The notes under the pieces were generated by a model that saw only the letters and a list, made by a program, of their open reading frames with translations, did no database searches and was not told the origin of the DNA. The translations under genes were made by a program, and so were the position numbers. 64,000 nucleotides of DNA from positions 50,001 through 114,000 of the forward strand of contig DF239044.1 of assembly GCA_000507305.1 (NCBI GenBank), read 5' to 3'. The DNA is from Breviolum minutum Mf 1.05b.01. Taxonomy: Eukaryota; Sar; Dinophyceae; Suessiales; Symbiodiniaceae. Shown one piece after another: positions 52,320 through 64,000 of the stretch (position 1 is the first letter of the stretch; each line of letters opens with the position of its first letter).

Positions 52320-55300
52320 TTAAGCTTCACCATCTTCACGCGTATCCTTCTCTTCAGGACCTCGGCCTTTGCCGTACTCGCCCCTTCGTGCTCCTTCGAT
52401 AAGATCTGAGATCTGCTGGAGGGCTCGATCGTAATGCATCGGATTCTGCTTCTCCACGCCATATTCTTGTAGCCAAGGTCGCATCTTGTTCACCATGAGG
52501 GCATGCTCATGACAAAGTCGCATAAAAATACCCCACTCATTGATATCTTTCATCTTTTTGTAGAGCTTGAAGTCACTCAACATCTCCTTCATGGCTTCTT
52601 AGTGCACAAATAACACAGAAATCTGTTATTCAGAAAGCTGAACTGCGTTTTCTTGCAAACTATCCAGGTTTACCAGCAAGTCACGTTCCCATCGACTTGA
52701 GTTTTAATGTGGTTTTTGAGTTTGGCCGTTTGGATGGTTTTTAGGGTCCAAACAAACCAAGCTGGCCGACATTTTTGTTTGGACCCGCATGTTCATGCTA
52801 AACCACCCATCCGCATTTGTTGGAGAGGATTTGAATCATCCCCTAAAAAATATTTTCCCTATTATAAATGAGCATAATTTCAACCCTTTCTCAGAAGAAT
52901 GACAGTTAAACAATGAAAATGAATAAGAAGGAATAAGGATATGTATGCTGTATGTCGTTTTCAAAAGTTGTGGAGGATGTGGTACATTGAAAACTGGAAT
53001 TTGTCAGCAGCAGTGCACCTGCCCAGGGTTCTCTGAGATGTCGTCAGATAATCCACTGAAGGCTGAACAGGATTCAATCGTCACCTCCCCTGCGCCCTCG
53101 GATTCAAAAACGTTCCTGGCGAAAGGGTGGCAACGGTGAAGATCTTGAAATTGGTACAAAAGGACATGAAATCACTGTGAAAAAATCTGAAAATTGATAA
53201 TTGATATTATGATTACCAGTAAGTTCAGGTTGTTTCTTGGTACATGGTACACAAGATTAACGTCCAGTAACCAAAGCTTTTTTGTTAGTGCAAGACTGTA
53301 GGTTTCCGACAACAAACGTCAACCGTCCTGAAGATAAACTCTGATCTTGGGCAGTGGAACTCGGAAGTAACCAAATGCAAGTGGATCTCTGCAGCAGCCT
53401 CACAACTCTGTCACCATCGGCGAAATGCAAAGTATCTTTTTAGAATGTGTCTTCCTTGTATTTACAGTGTCTACATTCTAAATCAAAAACAATACCTCTA
53501 AATAAGCCCACCATCATCCAATGCACTGAGGTATTATGTGTACAAAATGTACATCTAAATGATTCCAAATATATCATCTCATTAAGTATTAACAAACATC
53601 ACGATACCATCAACTGAGCCTGGCATTCCATATTTTCATTGCCAAGTTGCTAAGCTTGGTTTTTTCTTACGAATGATTGCCAGTGTGTTGCGTGCATTCT
53701 CCTGGGTGAAGTTTCGGGGTTTTCAGTTGATGTCTCCCACAAGGTAGCTAAGGCCCTCTTCTTTGGGGTATACGATGTTTGTTATTTTTTTTTTCCGAGT
53801 ATATAGCCTGTTCCAATAGACCCATCTTTGCCGAATTTATTTTGAAATTAAAGAATGTACTGTATGTTATGTTCAAAGCTCGGTAGATCTTTCAATCGCA
53901 CAAAGTGGTCCGTAAGATTCGGAACAGCTGCGCACAAACAAAACAAGTGACATGTCAAATCACACAGTACATGGTTCAGTGGTAGACCTTGGGCATCAAA
54001 GCTGATTGCAGCAAAGGTTGCCATTGTACAAGTATTTTTTGAAGCCAAACTTCATGAAATTGTGTTGCAAATGCACACAAAGTCACCCTTACATGAAGTA
54101 TGAACAGTATATGGTAGTATATTATGAGTTATGTTTGGATATAGAATTGTCCTTGCACAAAACACCATTTCTCTATGTTTCCTTTTGACAAAAAAACTCA
54201 AACGTTTGCCAGGAATCAATCGTATTGCTAGCTTCTTCATCCAATAACAAGGCTTCAGGTGCGATGGAATGGGGTGGAGTTGTGAGGATCTTCTTCATCG
54301 CCTATGAAACAACGATGGATGCGGATGGAAGTTCCAACCGATTCAAAACGGGGAAACAAAACACAGATTTCACAAGAGTTGTCTTTGTATGACAAGTATC
54401 AACATTAAAAAATGGAAGATTTCCAAAACTATCCAAAGCTATGGTTTCATAGAAACTCCAAAACAAGGCGTTGAATCCAGATATTGATAATGCCTCGAAT
54501 AAAGTTGACTGGATCTGCCTATCGATGCTTTCTTTAGGAAGGACATTCATCATCCAGGGATCATGAGAAGAAAAAGCACCAAACACAATCGGTATGTGAA
54601 GTTATCAGTAAGCAACATGAACCATTTAGGTACAATCACATTTCATTTCACCAATCCGACAAAATCAGAAAGTGTAGTTTGGAAATGTTTGTTCTTACAT
54701 GTTCTTACTAGGTCCATCCATAAAAATCCATAAATGAAATAGAATGCATAAACTGTTTCTTCGTAAAATGCCTTGACCCAACAAAGTGCAACTATATACT
54801 GTTCAAGTAGGCTCAACCTTGTGTTGTGTTCATTTGCGACGTTGTTTTCCAACCTTGATTTCATTTCGACATGTAGTAACCCAAATCAAAGCTGCCAAAT
54901 TGACAGGCCAGGCAAAAAAACAAATGCCTCACTTGTGAGTGCCTCAATAAATTCTTACTCAACATCGCTCCTACTTATATAATTGTGTGCATGGGAAATT
55001 AGCTCACATGATGAGGAAAGTCTGGAGCAAGAGTCGGGCACCCTATGGAGGGAGGTACTTCATTGCAAATACTCAGAACTGAAGGAAACGGAAGGTCCAC
55101 TACGCAACGTGAACAAGTATACAATTTTGCAAACACACAGAATGAGGATTTGAGGACGAAAACCAACCAATGTTGCTACCATGTAGAACTGCCATGTTTG
55201 GTTGTTTCGCTTGAACTCAACTGGAAACTCAAACTAAACCTGGATGGCGCACAGCGCCATCCAGGCCATCCCATCTACGGCGAGGCCGTCTCCTGCGCTT

Positions 55301-56326
55301 CAGAAGTTCCAACGCGGCTCACATCAGCACCGCTCAATACGATGGGTGCTCCGGTATGCTGGTGCAACTCAGCAGCTACAGTTGCACGATTTGCAAGGGC
55401 CAAAGGTACCTGAGGGTTTGCACCAAGCAATCTCTCTCAATATATATTCTAGTATATATCTTGGGTATTGTATTCATGTGCATGGTATGTAAATCCATAT
55501 CCTAAAGATTTACAAAGATTTGGGGTTTTCTTGTTGTCTTATCTTTTAGCCTATGTAAAACAATTCTATGCATGCGGTTTGCTTTCGGGGATTCCAGGTA
55601 TTCAGTGGAACCTTTTCGGAGTCCTGAGATCAAAACAAGATGATTCCACAATTGGACTCCTACACAATTGGATAAATCACTAATCAACATGATAATTGTA
55701 TATATAAAATAACAAATATTGTGTTATATGTTGAATAAATATGCTGCATACTACAGAAACTAATGCTAAATGTATGCAATGATGACAAGCGATTTATCCA
55801 ATCTAGCAGGGGTTAATCCTAAAACGCTGCAAGCTTCTATTGAACAGATCTGTTGCATCTACAACCCAGGCAACAAAACACATTCGGGAATCCTAGATGC
55901 AACAGCATCTTCCCAGAAACTTGAGTTGAGTCAGAATTGAGTCAATGATTGACTGCATTTCAATTTGTCCTAAAGCAAACTTGCTGAAAAATGATTGAAA
56001 GTACCAGGCCCCAGACTTTGGGAGGGAATGCGTTCGAAGTATACGCCGAATACGCATATCAAGGTAGGGTGCATTCCAGCATTTCTCTGTGCTAGATTAA
56101 GCAACAAATCTACGTACTTTCTCAACATGTGTAAAAATATGAATATAATCATATATACGTACATATGTGTAAACAACTAGCATGTTGATAAAACTCAGTA
56201 TTGACTTTGAACACTTGAAATGCGCCAAAAACATGTTTACAGTTGATTCGCAACGCTTCAGACACCAAGTTCCCAGCATGGTGACTCCTGATCTCAACCG
56301 TCAGGGTATGATATTGAATGTCTTCC

Positions 56327-56412
<86 letters not shown>

Positions 56413-56630
56413 GTATTATCGACTATTATCCTACCTTGCATTCCCAGCATTCCCAAATCTTCAATCTTACATACAGATATCGTTGTCTTTTCATTATCCT
56501 TTCCCCACCCAACAAAAGTGGCGAGTTGTCCGTTGCCCTTCCGGAATTTTTGAGCTTAACACAGTTTCTTCTAAGCAACTGACCCATCTGGGGAAAGCGC
56601 TTGCCCCAGACATGCAATAAACGTGGCCAT
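52320..56630 (-). CDS. DUF218 (YdcF/SanA-like) protein, paralogue B, 7 exons
   Basis: Exons: 56580-56630 (start MATFIACLGQALSPDGS), 55293-55409, 54218-54301, 53669-53701, 53328-53398, 53046-53115, 52320-52586 (TAA). The total is again 693 nt, 230 residues. The DUF218 motifs match paralogue A: APIVLSGADVSRVGTSEAQ, LLLDEEASNTI, ENARNTLAIIR, LVTSEFHCPRSEFIF. Exon 55293-55409 equals three exons of A (50+37+30 nt) and exon 52320-52586 equals three exons of A (98+85+84 nt). The junction after 53669 has no GT, GC or GA at the homologous place (sequence CGT then AAG). The last exon ends in a charged Glu/Lys/Gly-rich tail unlike A. Head-to-tail with A, about 1.3 kb apart; a tandem duplication is the simplest origin. 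Confidence 0.87.
56329..56411. repeat. (TCA)n microsatellite
   Basis: About 83 bp of TCA just downstream of exon 1 of DUF218 paralogue B, in its first intron. Poly-Ser and poly-His frames are artefacts. Confidence 0.9.
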
Positions 56631-57414
56631 TGCACCGGCAACAACAATGTTTCAGGGTGGCAACTGTTCCTTGTGCAGAAAAACAACTTGCTGTATAACT
56701 TCATTATGTTTCCTGTTTGATGTTTAACAGAAGTTTCCATTAAAAACAATGAAAACAAGGTCACATACAGCTGTGCAGTCTTGGCAAAAGGTGTCAAAAA
56801 CATGGAGCCAATTTGGAGATGTCTTCTAGCCTGTGGTTTCAACCCATGTGAAAAATATTAGTCAAATTGGATCATCTCCCCAAATAGGGGTGAAAATAAG
56901 AAATATTTGAAACCACCACCTAGTCTTGATTTCTTTTGTTTTGGACGTAGCAGTATCATCTTGGTGTCCAATCTACCAAACAGGAGGCCCAAAGGACGGC
57001 TTGATCCTGAGTTTTGAACAGCTAGGTGAACCAAAAGCACATTTGAGCAGCGGCTTCTTATTTATTCTGTGACCCAACCTGCCTCATGTCAATCATGTTT
57101 CTGACAACATTTCGCCCATGATTTATCTCGTTTTTGGAGTCCCCCAAAGGAGATTTCTACAGTTTCCTGCAAAGCTGCCCGCAGAAACTACTTATGCTGT
57201 TGCTCATTCTACTTGGCCATATCCTCACTGCCAAGCCAAATACACAGGTTTCATGAGCCAAAAATCAGTACTTAGCAAGCTTCCTTAGATGGCTTCTCTT
57301 GGTTTCTTGACTGGGTAACGCAAGTGGACCCACCACGACATACCCGCAAATGACCTTCGTGTAGAGCTTTGGAAAAATACTCCACGAATCCCAACAACGC
57401 AGCACCTGCCGTGG

Positions 57415-59976
57415 TTAGTAGCTGCACAACTTTGGAGCATCCTTGTCCTACTGTCACCATGCCACAAAGATGTGATTCCAATGGATTTCACAGCATTCCA
57501 TCATCACACTCTTCAAGAGTATCAACTAAGACATACTAAAACAAATTTCACTGAAAAATATATTCTAATACACATTCACATTACCGATGGGGAAAAGAAA
57601 CATATGCCGGCAGTCTCAAGGTGATGCTTCCTTAGCCTGTAAACACCTCGCCTGCAGCACGCGTTGCTCAGCACTTTGCCGTTGCTGCAGCTCCAAGCGG
57701 CGTAACCAACAACGTCCCAAGCTCTCGAGGCTATCGGGAAGCAAATCCTTCAGGAAATCAACAACACCAACAAAAAATATATGAAGTATGTATATACATA
57801 TCTATACATACTTAATACGGTATGTATATCTTAAATCTGTATATGTCTGTATGTGTATGTAAATATATATATATACAATATTTAGATTCTTTTATTTCTT
57901 CAAATGAAAGGCTCCACTTGGTTGGAAAGTTGCTGTTTACTTGTGAAATTTTGATATCCACTTGAGCGAATTATTTCACTCTAGGAATTAGCAGTAAAAG
58001 TGTTGAAAAAAGGGCAACTAGGCTGCAGTTTCAAGGAATCAATGTGGTCTCAATCGTACCCGCCTTAGATTCATCTCACAAGTCAAGAATCAGCAATCAA
58101 TGTTGGACTATGTTGGACTTATGGTGAGTTTAGAACATGCTCCCCCCTGGGACTCTTGATGCTATGGTGTCTAAAAAAATGAAACATCTCAGAATTGAAC
58201 TATTGCACAGTACATCTATGGTGCTTTGTAGACTCGTCAGATTCTCAAAATGTTCAACTGACATTTTTTCTTGTATTTTTATGTGTCCGTCTGATTCATC
58301 ACTTGTGGTAAACAGTATGCAGGACGGTGTATGACAAAGCAATCTGCCATGCTGTCCTGCAAGCATTCTCTGAACTGCTGCGCGCCTAGGTTTTTCGTGA
58401 AGACTTGTCCGCCAATTGGGTCACTTGAATCCGGACGTGACCATGACCACAACACAACAACAGCAGCGGCATGGCCTTGCTACATTTCCACACATTTTCT
58501 CACCCCATGTGTTTTTTCCTCAACACTCACCCAAAGGATATATCTCCAAGCCACAACCTGTAGAGGCTTAAACATCATTGGTTGCATGACGTTCAAAACC
58601 ATAAATCAATGAAAGATGCCAGTCATCAGGAGCAACCTCCTTATTTTGAAACATAGGACCACATCACATCATCACTAATCACATCGTGTTTCTGCACACC
58701 TGGTTTCTCACAGTCAGCATTGTGAAGGACATCACTGACCAAATAGAACCTCCGGAGATGATCCAAGGTTGCAGGACTGTCATGTAGAAGGTACCAGGGG
58801 CACATGTTATATACATCTCCAAAAAAGATGTACTTCTGGTCCGTTTAGGTTTCTACGTGTGCATTCATGTGCAATGAACTAAGGGCATTTCTGAGGAAAT
58901 GTGCCTTGCTACTCTGTCATATTCTGTGTGTATATACACTATACAGATATGTGTATATATATATATATATTTACAATATCATCTATCCAAAAATCCTAAA
59001 AGAAACTTCGTTTCTGGTGTCATACCATTTCATCAGCACCAACCTCCATCATCATTACCATTCATTCCCTCCAGCTCCAGCAATCCCCAACACCTGGCCA
59101 ATGGTCCAAGTGAAACTTCAGAAAGAGCTGTGCAGAGGCGCCTTCCAGTTACTGATCCCAATCGACACAAGCGATGGAACCATTTCCGGTAAGTTTTTTA
59201 CACACACACACACACACTTGCAGAACACATATGTCACATATCCTTTACTTATATTTCTCCTATTCAAGTTGAACTGACACCATTACTTCAGCCTGTTTGA
59301 CAGGAATTGCAATCTGTAAAGCTAGGGGTAATCGATGGGAGCCAACTTGAACCTTGAAACCATTGTCAAATATGTATGGATGCATAGAGAGATATCAGCT
59401 TCCCTCCAACTGTTTGTAGATCCTGCGTAAACACCCCCTTCAAATATATTCATGAGAAAAGTTGCTTTGAGCTACACGTCTCGTTTGTTACCGGCTGATC
59501 AATGACATGGTTGCGAATAAGGGAGCAAAAGATGTTGCCATAGTGAAACAAAACACATTTGCGATATATCCTAGGGATTTCCCGACTGCACAGTTGATCA
59601 TCAACAAATTTAGGACGCATAGTACACTGTGATCGTTTCCAATTCTCTAGTCTCTTGGGCACACGAACCAGACTTGCCCAACTACCAAATGGGCAAAACA
59701 ATCCGGGGAAGATAAACAAGTGCTATAGAGGCTGGTCTACTAGCATCACCAAACTCAAATCACAACCTAGATCTAGATCGTTTTAATCCTATGATATCAT
59801 GATCAATTAAGCAGGATCCTTATGAGTCTATGGAGAAAATCCTATGATTTCCCTAAAGTGAATTCCCTTACGAAAACCACCACCATCCTGCGAAAACACA
59901 TCACATTCAAATCCTGACCTGGACAAGAGCGCAGCATGGTTCTCCGCACGGTCCAAGCAGAAGGCCATGGCACAAC
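57415..59976 (-). CDS. CID-domain protein, SR140/U2SURP-like (5' part unresolved)
   Basis: Exons: 59919-59976 (AMAFCLDRAENHAALLS), 59094-59141 (LCTALSEVSLGPLA), 58700-58749 (FYLVSDVLHNADCEKP), 58336-58385 (AQQFRECLQDSMADCF), 57652-57747 or to 57637 (LPDSLESLGRCWLRRLELQ) and probably 57415-57447 (DKDAPKLCSY, TAA). All joins are in phase with AG|G acceptors. The run AM.FCLD.AE ... R.YLVSDVLHN matches the CTD-interacting domain of U2 snRNP-associated SR140/U2SURP proteins, which act in the nucleus at the U2 spliceosome stage. The RRM and SURP domains expected upstream were not firmly found. At the 57.4 kb exon a second frame is open (KVVQLLTTAGAALLGFVEYF), so the C-terminus is uncertain. Confidence 0.7.
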
Positions 59977-61162
59977 CTGTCTGTTTTTTCTACAATGCTA
60001 AGACCAACCAAAAACCCCTCAAACAATGCCGAATGGGAAGATGATACACAGGAACAGCAACCAAATAAGGCTTGTTTTTTGTTGCTGGAATTGTTGGAAA
60101 AACCAATGGACCACGGGAAACCTTAGACTCTATGTGTTGATGATTTTAGATACAGTATAAATTTTAAGAGATCATGCAAAATGACAAATTCAAATCATAT
60201 CATCAATAAGTCTACATACTATAACACGGGCTAAGAGTGATGTTACAGTACTGCTACTGCATATGATCATTTACTGTACTTACTGTGATGCATCCAAATG
60301 ATTCAACGTACTGGGTGGTATTGCTGGAAGCAAAGAAAATGCAAAGGAGGTTCATTTACACACTGCTTTGTAAGAAGATGTTCTAGTCCGGAAAAAAAAA
60401 ACAGATCCAATCGAAAATCCAATGGTCTTCCTAATCTACATTGCAGCTCAAACATCCAAACCCGCACCAGCTTCGCAATACAAAAAAAAAACATGGCAAA
60501 AGTTAAGCATCCCAGGCCCCTTTTGGCGACCGTTTGTTGCGTCACCATCAACCAGCAACAGTGCTTGGTCAGGCCTATAGAGGCGCGGCTGTTGTTCAGT
60601 TCCACCATCAAATGGGCCAGGCCATTCACTGCTTCATTAACGCTGCTATTAATAGGTCCGGGTACCTGACCGTGACAATGGCCATGCTTGGAAGTCAAGG
60701 ACTTTCACTTTTGAAGGGATGCATATGCACCACAATGCGATTGGAAAGTTGCGAACAAAAACACTGGTGGTTAATATTGGCTAATATATGTTCCAACTTC
60801 GAGGTAAATCCAAAAAATCCCATCCTATTATGTTGATCCATATCGTTTTATATCTGTTTGTCTTGAACTCGTCTTATGAAATATATATATATATACATTT
60901 AGAAAACATCATGTGCAGCATTCCGAGTTTACCTTCCAAAAGTAAAACTCTCATGAATGTAAAAAACACAATGGATAGGTCAAAGTCAAACCTTTCCATA
61001 TGACATTCAGGGTCTTAACTTGAAGGGTTTCTTATGGTTTCTTTTGTTGCATTGGATATTTCATCAAACATGTTTCACAACTGAATAGATCTCATCATTT
61101 CCATCATTTGAACATGTCAGTGGACGCTGGGAAGGGCAACTAACTGCCCTCAAAACTGGCAC

Positions 61163-61532
61163 CTTTGGTAAGGGCGTACCACTCGACATCTCATCCATTG
61201 CAATGATTGCATCATGGCCAGCTGGAAGGACCTGTGCACAAAAAATGGGAATTTCGTAAGCTCAAAGTAACAGTTTTTTTGATTAGTTGATGATACATTC
61301 ATGGATTTTATATAAATTGTTGTTCAGGAACGAACCAAAATCATATTTCTGGCATGTTTTGAAGTTGATTCTCATAGAATGTCATAATGATAATGATGAT
61401 TCATAACTCATGGTCGCAAGCAAGAAACAACTAGATTACGCAGTTTTGTATCTAGCTAAGGCCTGGAAGTAGGGCCGAAGCTGCGCTTGCTTCACACCAA
61501 ACTTCGAACGTAGCACTGAGTAACGTTCACGC
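61163..61532 (-). CDS. Two phase-linked exon candidates upstream of the CID gene
   Basis: 61463-61532 encodes RERYSVLRSKFGVKQAQLRP (GC donor), and 61163-61231 encodes VLPAGHDAIIAMDEMSSGTP followed by LPK (GT donor). Both start after AG|G, and they join in phase. The second has a faint RRM-like ending (DAIIAMDEM.SG..L). They may be upstream exons of the SR140-like gene, which would need at least one more exon to restore phase with 59976, or belong to the next gene. The region 59977-61162 is open in several frames around 60.5-60.7 kb on both strands, with no decisive exon. Confidence 0.4.
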
Positions 61533-61609
61533 CTTAAAGAGATGCCAGCGGTCGGGTTGCAACAAAGGTGAGTGACAGGGCGGTGCATATCTCTATCATA
61601 CATACAGTA

Positions 61610-61739
61610 TACACCCCGGAAAACTAACATGATATTGAAAAATATTGGAAATCACATGAAATCACCAGTCTTAATAGGAGATACATCTTCAAATGGTTGG
61701 TTGGTTTTCCATTGTCATATTAGTTTTCAGGGTGGTATA
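61610..61739. mobile_element. MITE-like element, AAAACTAACATGA variant
   Basis: The left end TACACCCCGGAAAACTAACA and the right end TTAGTTTTCAGGGTGGTATA are inverted copies enclosing about 130 bp, AT-rich and non-coding. The AACTAACAT core matches the TACCCTCC family. Confidence 0.65.
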
Positions 61740-62786
61740 TCATGTTATGAAGAGGACATTTTTTAGGAGAATGTGCAGGACGTGTATCAAGAATTCAAGG
61801 ATTTTGATTATTTGAATGGCTATTGATATAATATCCCTGTGTTCGTTGGTACATACCTTCAATTTGATGCAATGCAAAACGCTGCAGGAAACGGTGTAGT
61901 TTATAAATCATGTCAGTGCCGACTCGAGTTCCATCTGGCACATGGATCTTTTTCAGCCAAGATTTTGAGTGTGAAGCAAGTGTCATTAATTAACTCTGTT
62001 GCCTCCTAAAAAGATCCTGAAACCAAACCTTCATCTTTTGATTTTCTACAATCAAATACCTCTCTGTATTTTACATAATTGTCATATCGTCTATATTTAG
62101 ATCATGCTGTTGTTCATTGCTTAATTTTGCTTGGCAATTTCCCATCCCACTTTGCGGGGTATTTTGGAGCTATCCTTCTAGGTGTCCCGAACCCACTGTG
62201 ACGTGTCAAATGTGATTTCAAAGCTGCTAAAAGCTCTGGTCTCAACGCTTCACCAACCTCGAAGATGTTGAAAAACGTGACCCCTTCGGCTTTCCGGGAA
62301 TAACAGTGTGGGGGTTGTAGTGAAGGGGAATAACGGATTTATACCAAGAAAATACATAGGATACTAAACAATCTAGTCTAATCACCAAATCAACTGTTGA
62401 TTGCATGTTTGTTGGCGGAAAGACCCGTATTGAAACCAAAATCATGTTTCCAAACAATCCTAATCAACGAAAATCAGTGCATCTTTTCGGGGCTGTGCGG
62501 TTGAACCAAACTCCTTGGAAGTTTGGGGGATTTGGAGGTGAGGAAATCATCGTTTTAAATGCAACTGCGAGCGAAATTAGAAGTCTTAAATTGAAGAAAA
62601 ATATCATCCGAGAAACACTGATTTCATACACCTTCATGATATGTCAGGTATATATCTATAAGATGTAAATATTTGATTTAAATGACTAAACATGAATACA
62701 ACTTCTGAAGCACTATTCCACTACAACGTCTCTCTTCCAATATGATTTTGTTTCCTTTTCACCTGCGATCTTCACCTCCATCATCG

Positions 62787-62898
62787 GACCTCCATCGTGA
62801 CACTGGCCGTTGCTGGTACCGCTTGAATCACCTCCGGCACCGTGGTCGTAGCTGCCGCGATGGCAGCAGAGGCCGCAGCCATAGCGGAAAAATGAGAC
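62787..62898 (-). CDS. Alanine-rich exon candidate
   Basis: After an AAG|G acceptor one frame reads MAAASAAIAAATTTVPEVIQ and continues to a possible GA donor. A second frame over the same bases reads a Gly/His/Cys-rich stretch ending MMEVKIAG. Both look plausible, so only the presence of GC-rich coding-like DNA is supported. It could be a 5' exon of the SR140-like gene or of a further gene. The remaining 62.9-63.7 kb shows no exon I can support. Confidence 0.25.
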
Positions 62899-63740
62899 CT
62901 TGGGATTGACGGCAACAAAAACGGGAGGCTTAAATGATGTTTGTGCAAATATAAATATACTAAATGTTTTAATTGAATTGATAGAGGTATACATTGACAT
63001 GATATTGTGATAGAAATGAGGATTTGACATGTCATTTACATGGTAGAATTAAGAAATATCAAATATTACATGTGTGTGTTCCATGTAAAATGAATATGAG
63101 TGCGTTATGAATATCATTCAATATCTAATGACAACGTCTGAATAACAAGCTCCGGAGGTGCGGGATTTCTTACGGGAGAAATCATTTGGATTTTTTGAAT
63201 CGAAACAAGATAAAACCAGTGCTTATACTAATACATCCACCCCTGGAGGTGTTGTCACTGATAGATCGATCGGCAAGCAGAAATGACAGAAATGCAAGCA
63301 AAACATAAGGCTTTGCATTTCAGTTTCATCATGGTTGAAACCAAATGGATGCATGTTTGTTTGACATGTCCATAATCAGCAAATGCGTTGAACATGACAA
63401 CATGCTGTCGGTAAACGCCCAAAACTTCATGACATACGGCCATATCGTGCCTTTACAACCTTTCCTTCTGTATGTGTACCCTGAAATCATCTGCTCTGAA
63501 TGATATTTACAAATGGAATCATTTATTTTCAAGCTGTCTTGTTGTAGGAAACTGCCGGGTGCCATCTCACCAGTATGGATTTCAGCATGCATACTATGCA
63601 TGTTCATCCAAAACAAAGAGCCACGTTTGCCGAACATGGTCGCACTGCTTATTTTTTCTTAAGGATGAGCATCATCCCCTTTGAAACAATATCCAAACAA
63701 GGAGCCCGGGAAATAAACCCCCACGGAGCCCGACAAAAGG

Positions 63741-63840
63741 GAATATACTGAATATACCCAATAAATACCCACTATATAAGGTGTAGATATGGGGTTGATT
63801 ATTAAGGGTAACATCCCAAGGGTACCATTTTCCCTATGAG
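63741..63840. mobile_element. Partial copy of the 48454-48756 TIR element
   Basis: The right half matches: the GGGGTTGATTATTAAGGGTA segment, then CATCCCAAGGGTACC, ending TTTTCCCTATGA. The left TIR is not found, so this copy is truncated or rearranged. Nothing else could be assigned in 63.84-64.00 kb. Confidence 0.7.
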
Positions 63841-64000
63841 CTAAGGTTCAACCTCACCGCTTTTTGTACCCAAGTTGCAAAGCAGGCAGAGTTGGATTCG
63901 AAATCAGCCGCACATGTGGTTGTGACTTTCCATCAAGTTGAACCTGAAGCATTAGACAAAGCAAGACTTTGTAAAAGCGAATGAGAAACCGCAAGTCATC

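Noticed and set aside
56182..56620. Plus-strand poly-Ser and poly-His frames
   Set aside because: TCA microsatellite in an intron; the end overlaps, in antisense, the first exon of DUF218 paralogue B.
59101..59192. Plus-strand frame ending in a GTAAGT donor (QLLIPIDTSDGTIS)
   Set aside because: The minus strand here supplies an in-phase CID exon (59094-59141) linking two homologous segments.

Overview
The window looks like nuclear DNA of a dinoflagellate, most likely a Symbiodiniaceae-type alga. Coding sequence is split into many tiny exons (roughly 27-270 nt) separated by AT-rich introns full of simple repeats and small inverted-repeat elements. Introns joined by reading-frame and homology logic use GT, GC or GA at the 5' end almost interchangeably, and nearly every 3' end is AG followed by G. 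That splice grammar is known from Symbiodinium-type genomes; the assignment to a lineage is inference. No rRNA, tRNA, CRISPR or bacterial operon signal was seen.

Every gene that can be supported lies on the minus strand, a unidirectional array. Right to left (direction of transcription): a CID-domain protein resembling the U2 snRNP-associated SR140/U2SURP family (57415-59976, with further upstream exons likely); two tandem paralogues of a DUF218 (YdcF/SanA-like) protein (B, 52320-56630; A, 43993-51065); the 3' exon of an unidentified gene (about 41774-41919); an essentially intronless protein phosphatase 2C fused to an N-terminal CBM20 starch-binding domain (37040-38650); several unidentified multi-exon genes (35336-36206, 34793-34886, 27739-34199, 19358-27266, 14392-17743); and a bifunctional tryptophan synthase, TrpA fused to TrpB, running from about 13.7 kb off the left edge.

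The strongest new observation is the DUF218 pair. The two inferred coding sequences have the same total length (693 nt each) and align exon by exon, yet copy A has 11 exons and copy B has 7: four introns are present in A only. At shared intron positions the donor dinucleotide differs between copies (for example GT in A, GA in B). One A-only intron carries a short inverted-repeat element found elsewhere in the window.

The rest is intronic or intergenic: at least three families of small TIR elements (MITE-like), trinucleotide arrays, a 39-47 bp minisatellite abutting a 703-bp assembly gap (39683-40385), and direct repeats. Exon boundaries were derived by eye from frame, homology and AG|G acceptors; none has transcript support here.
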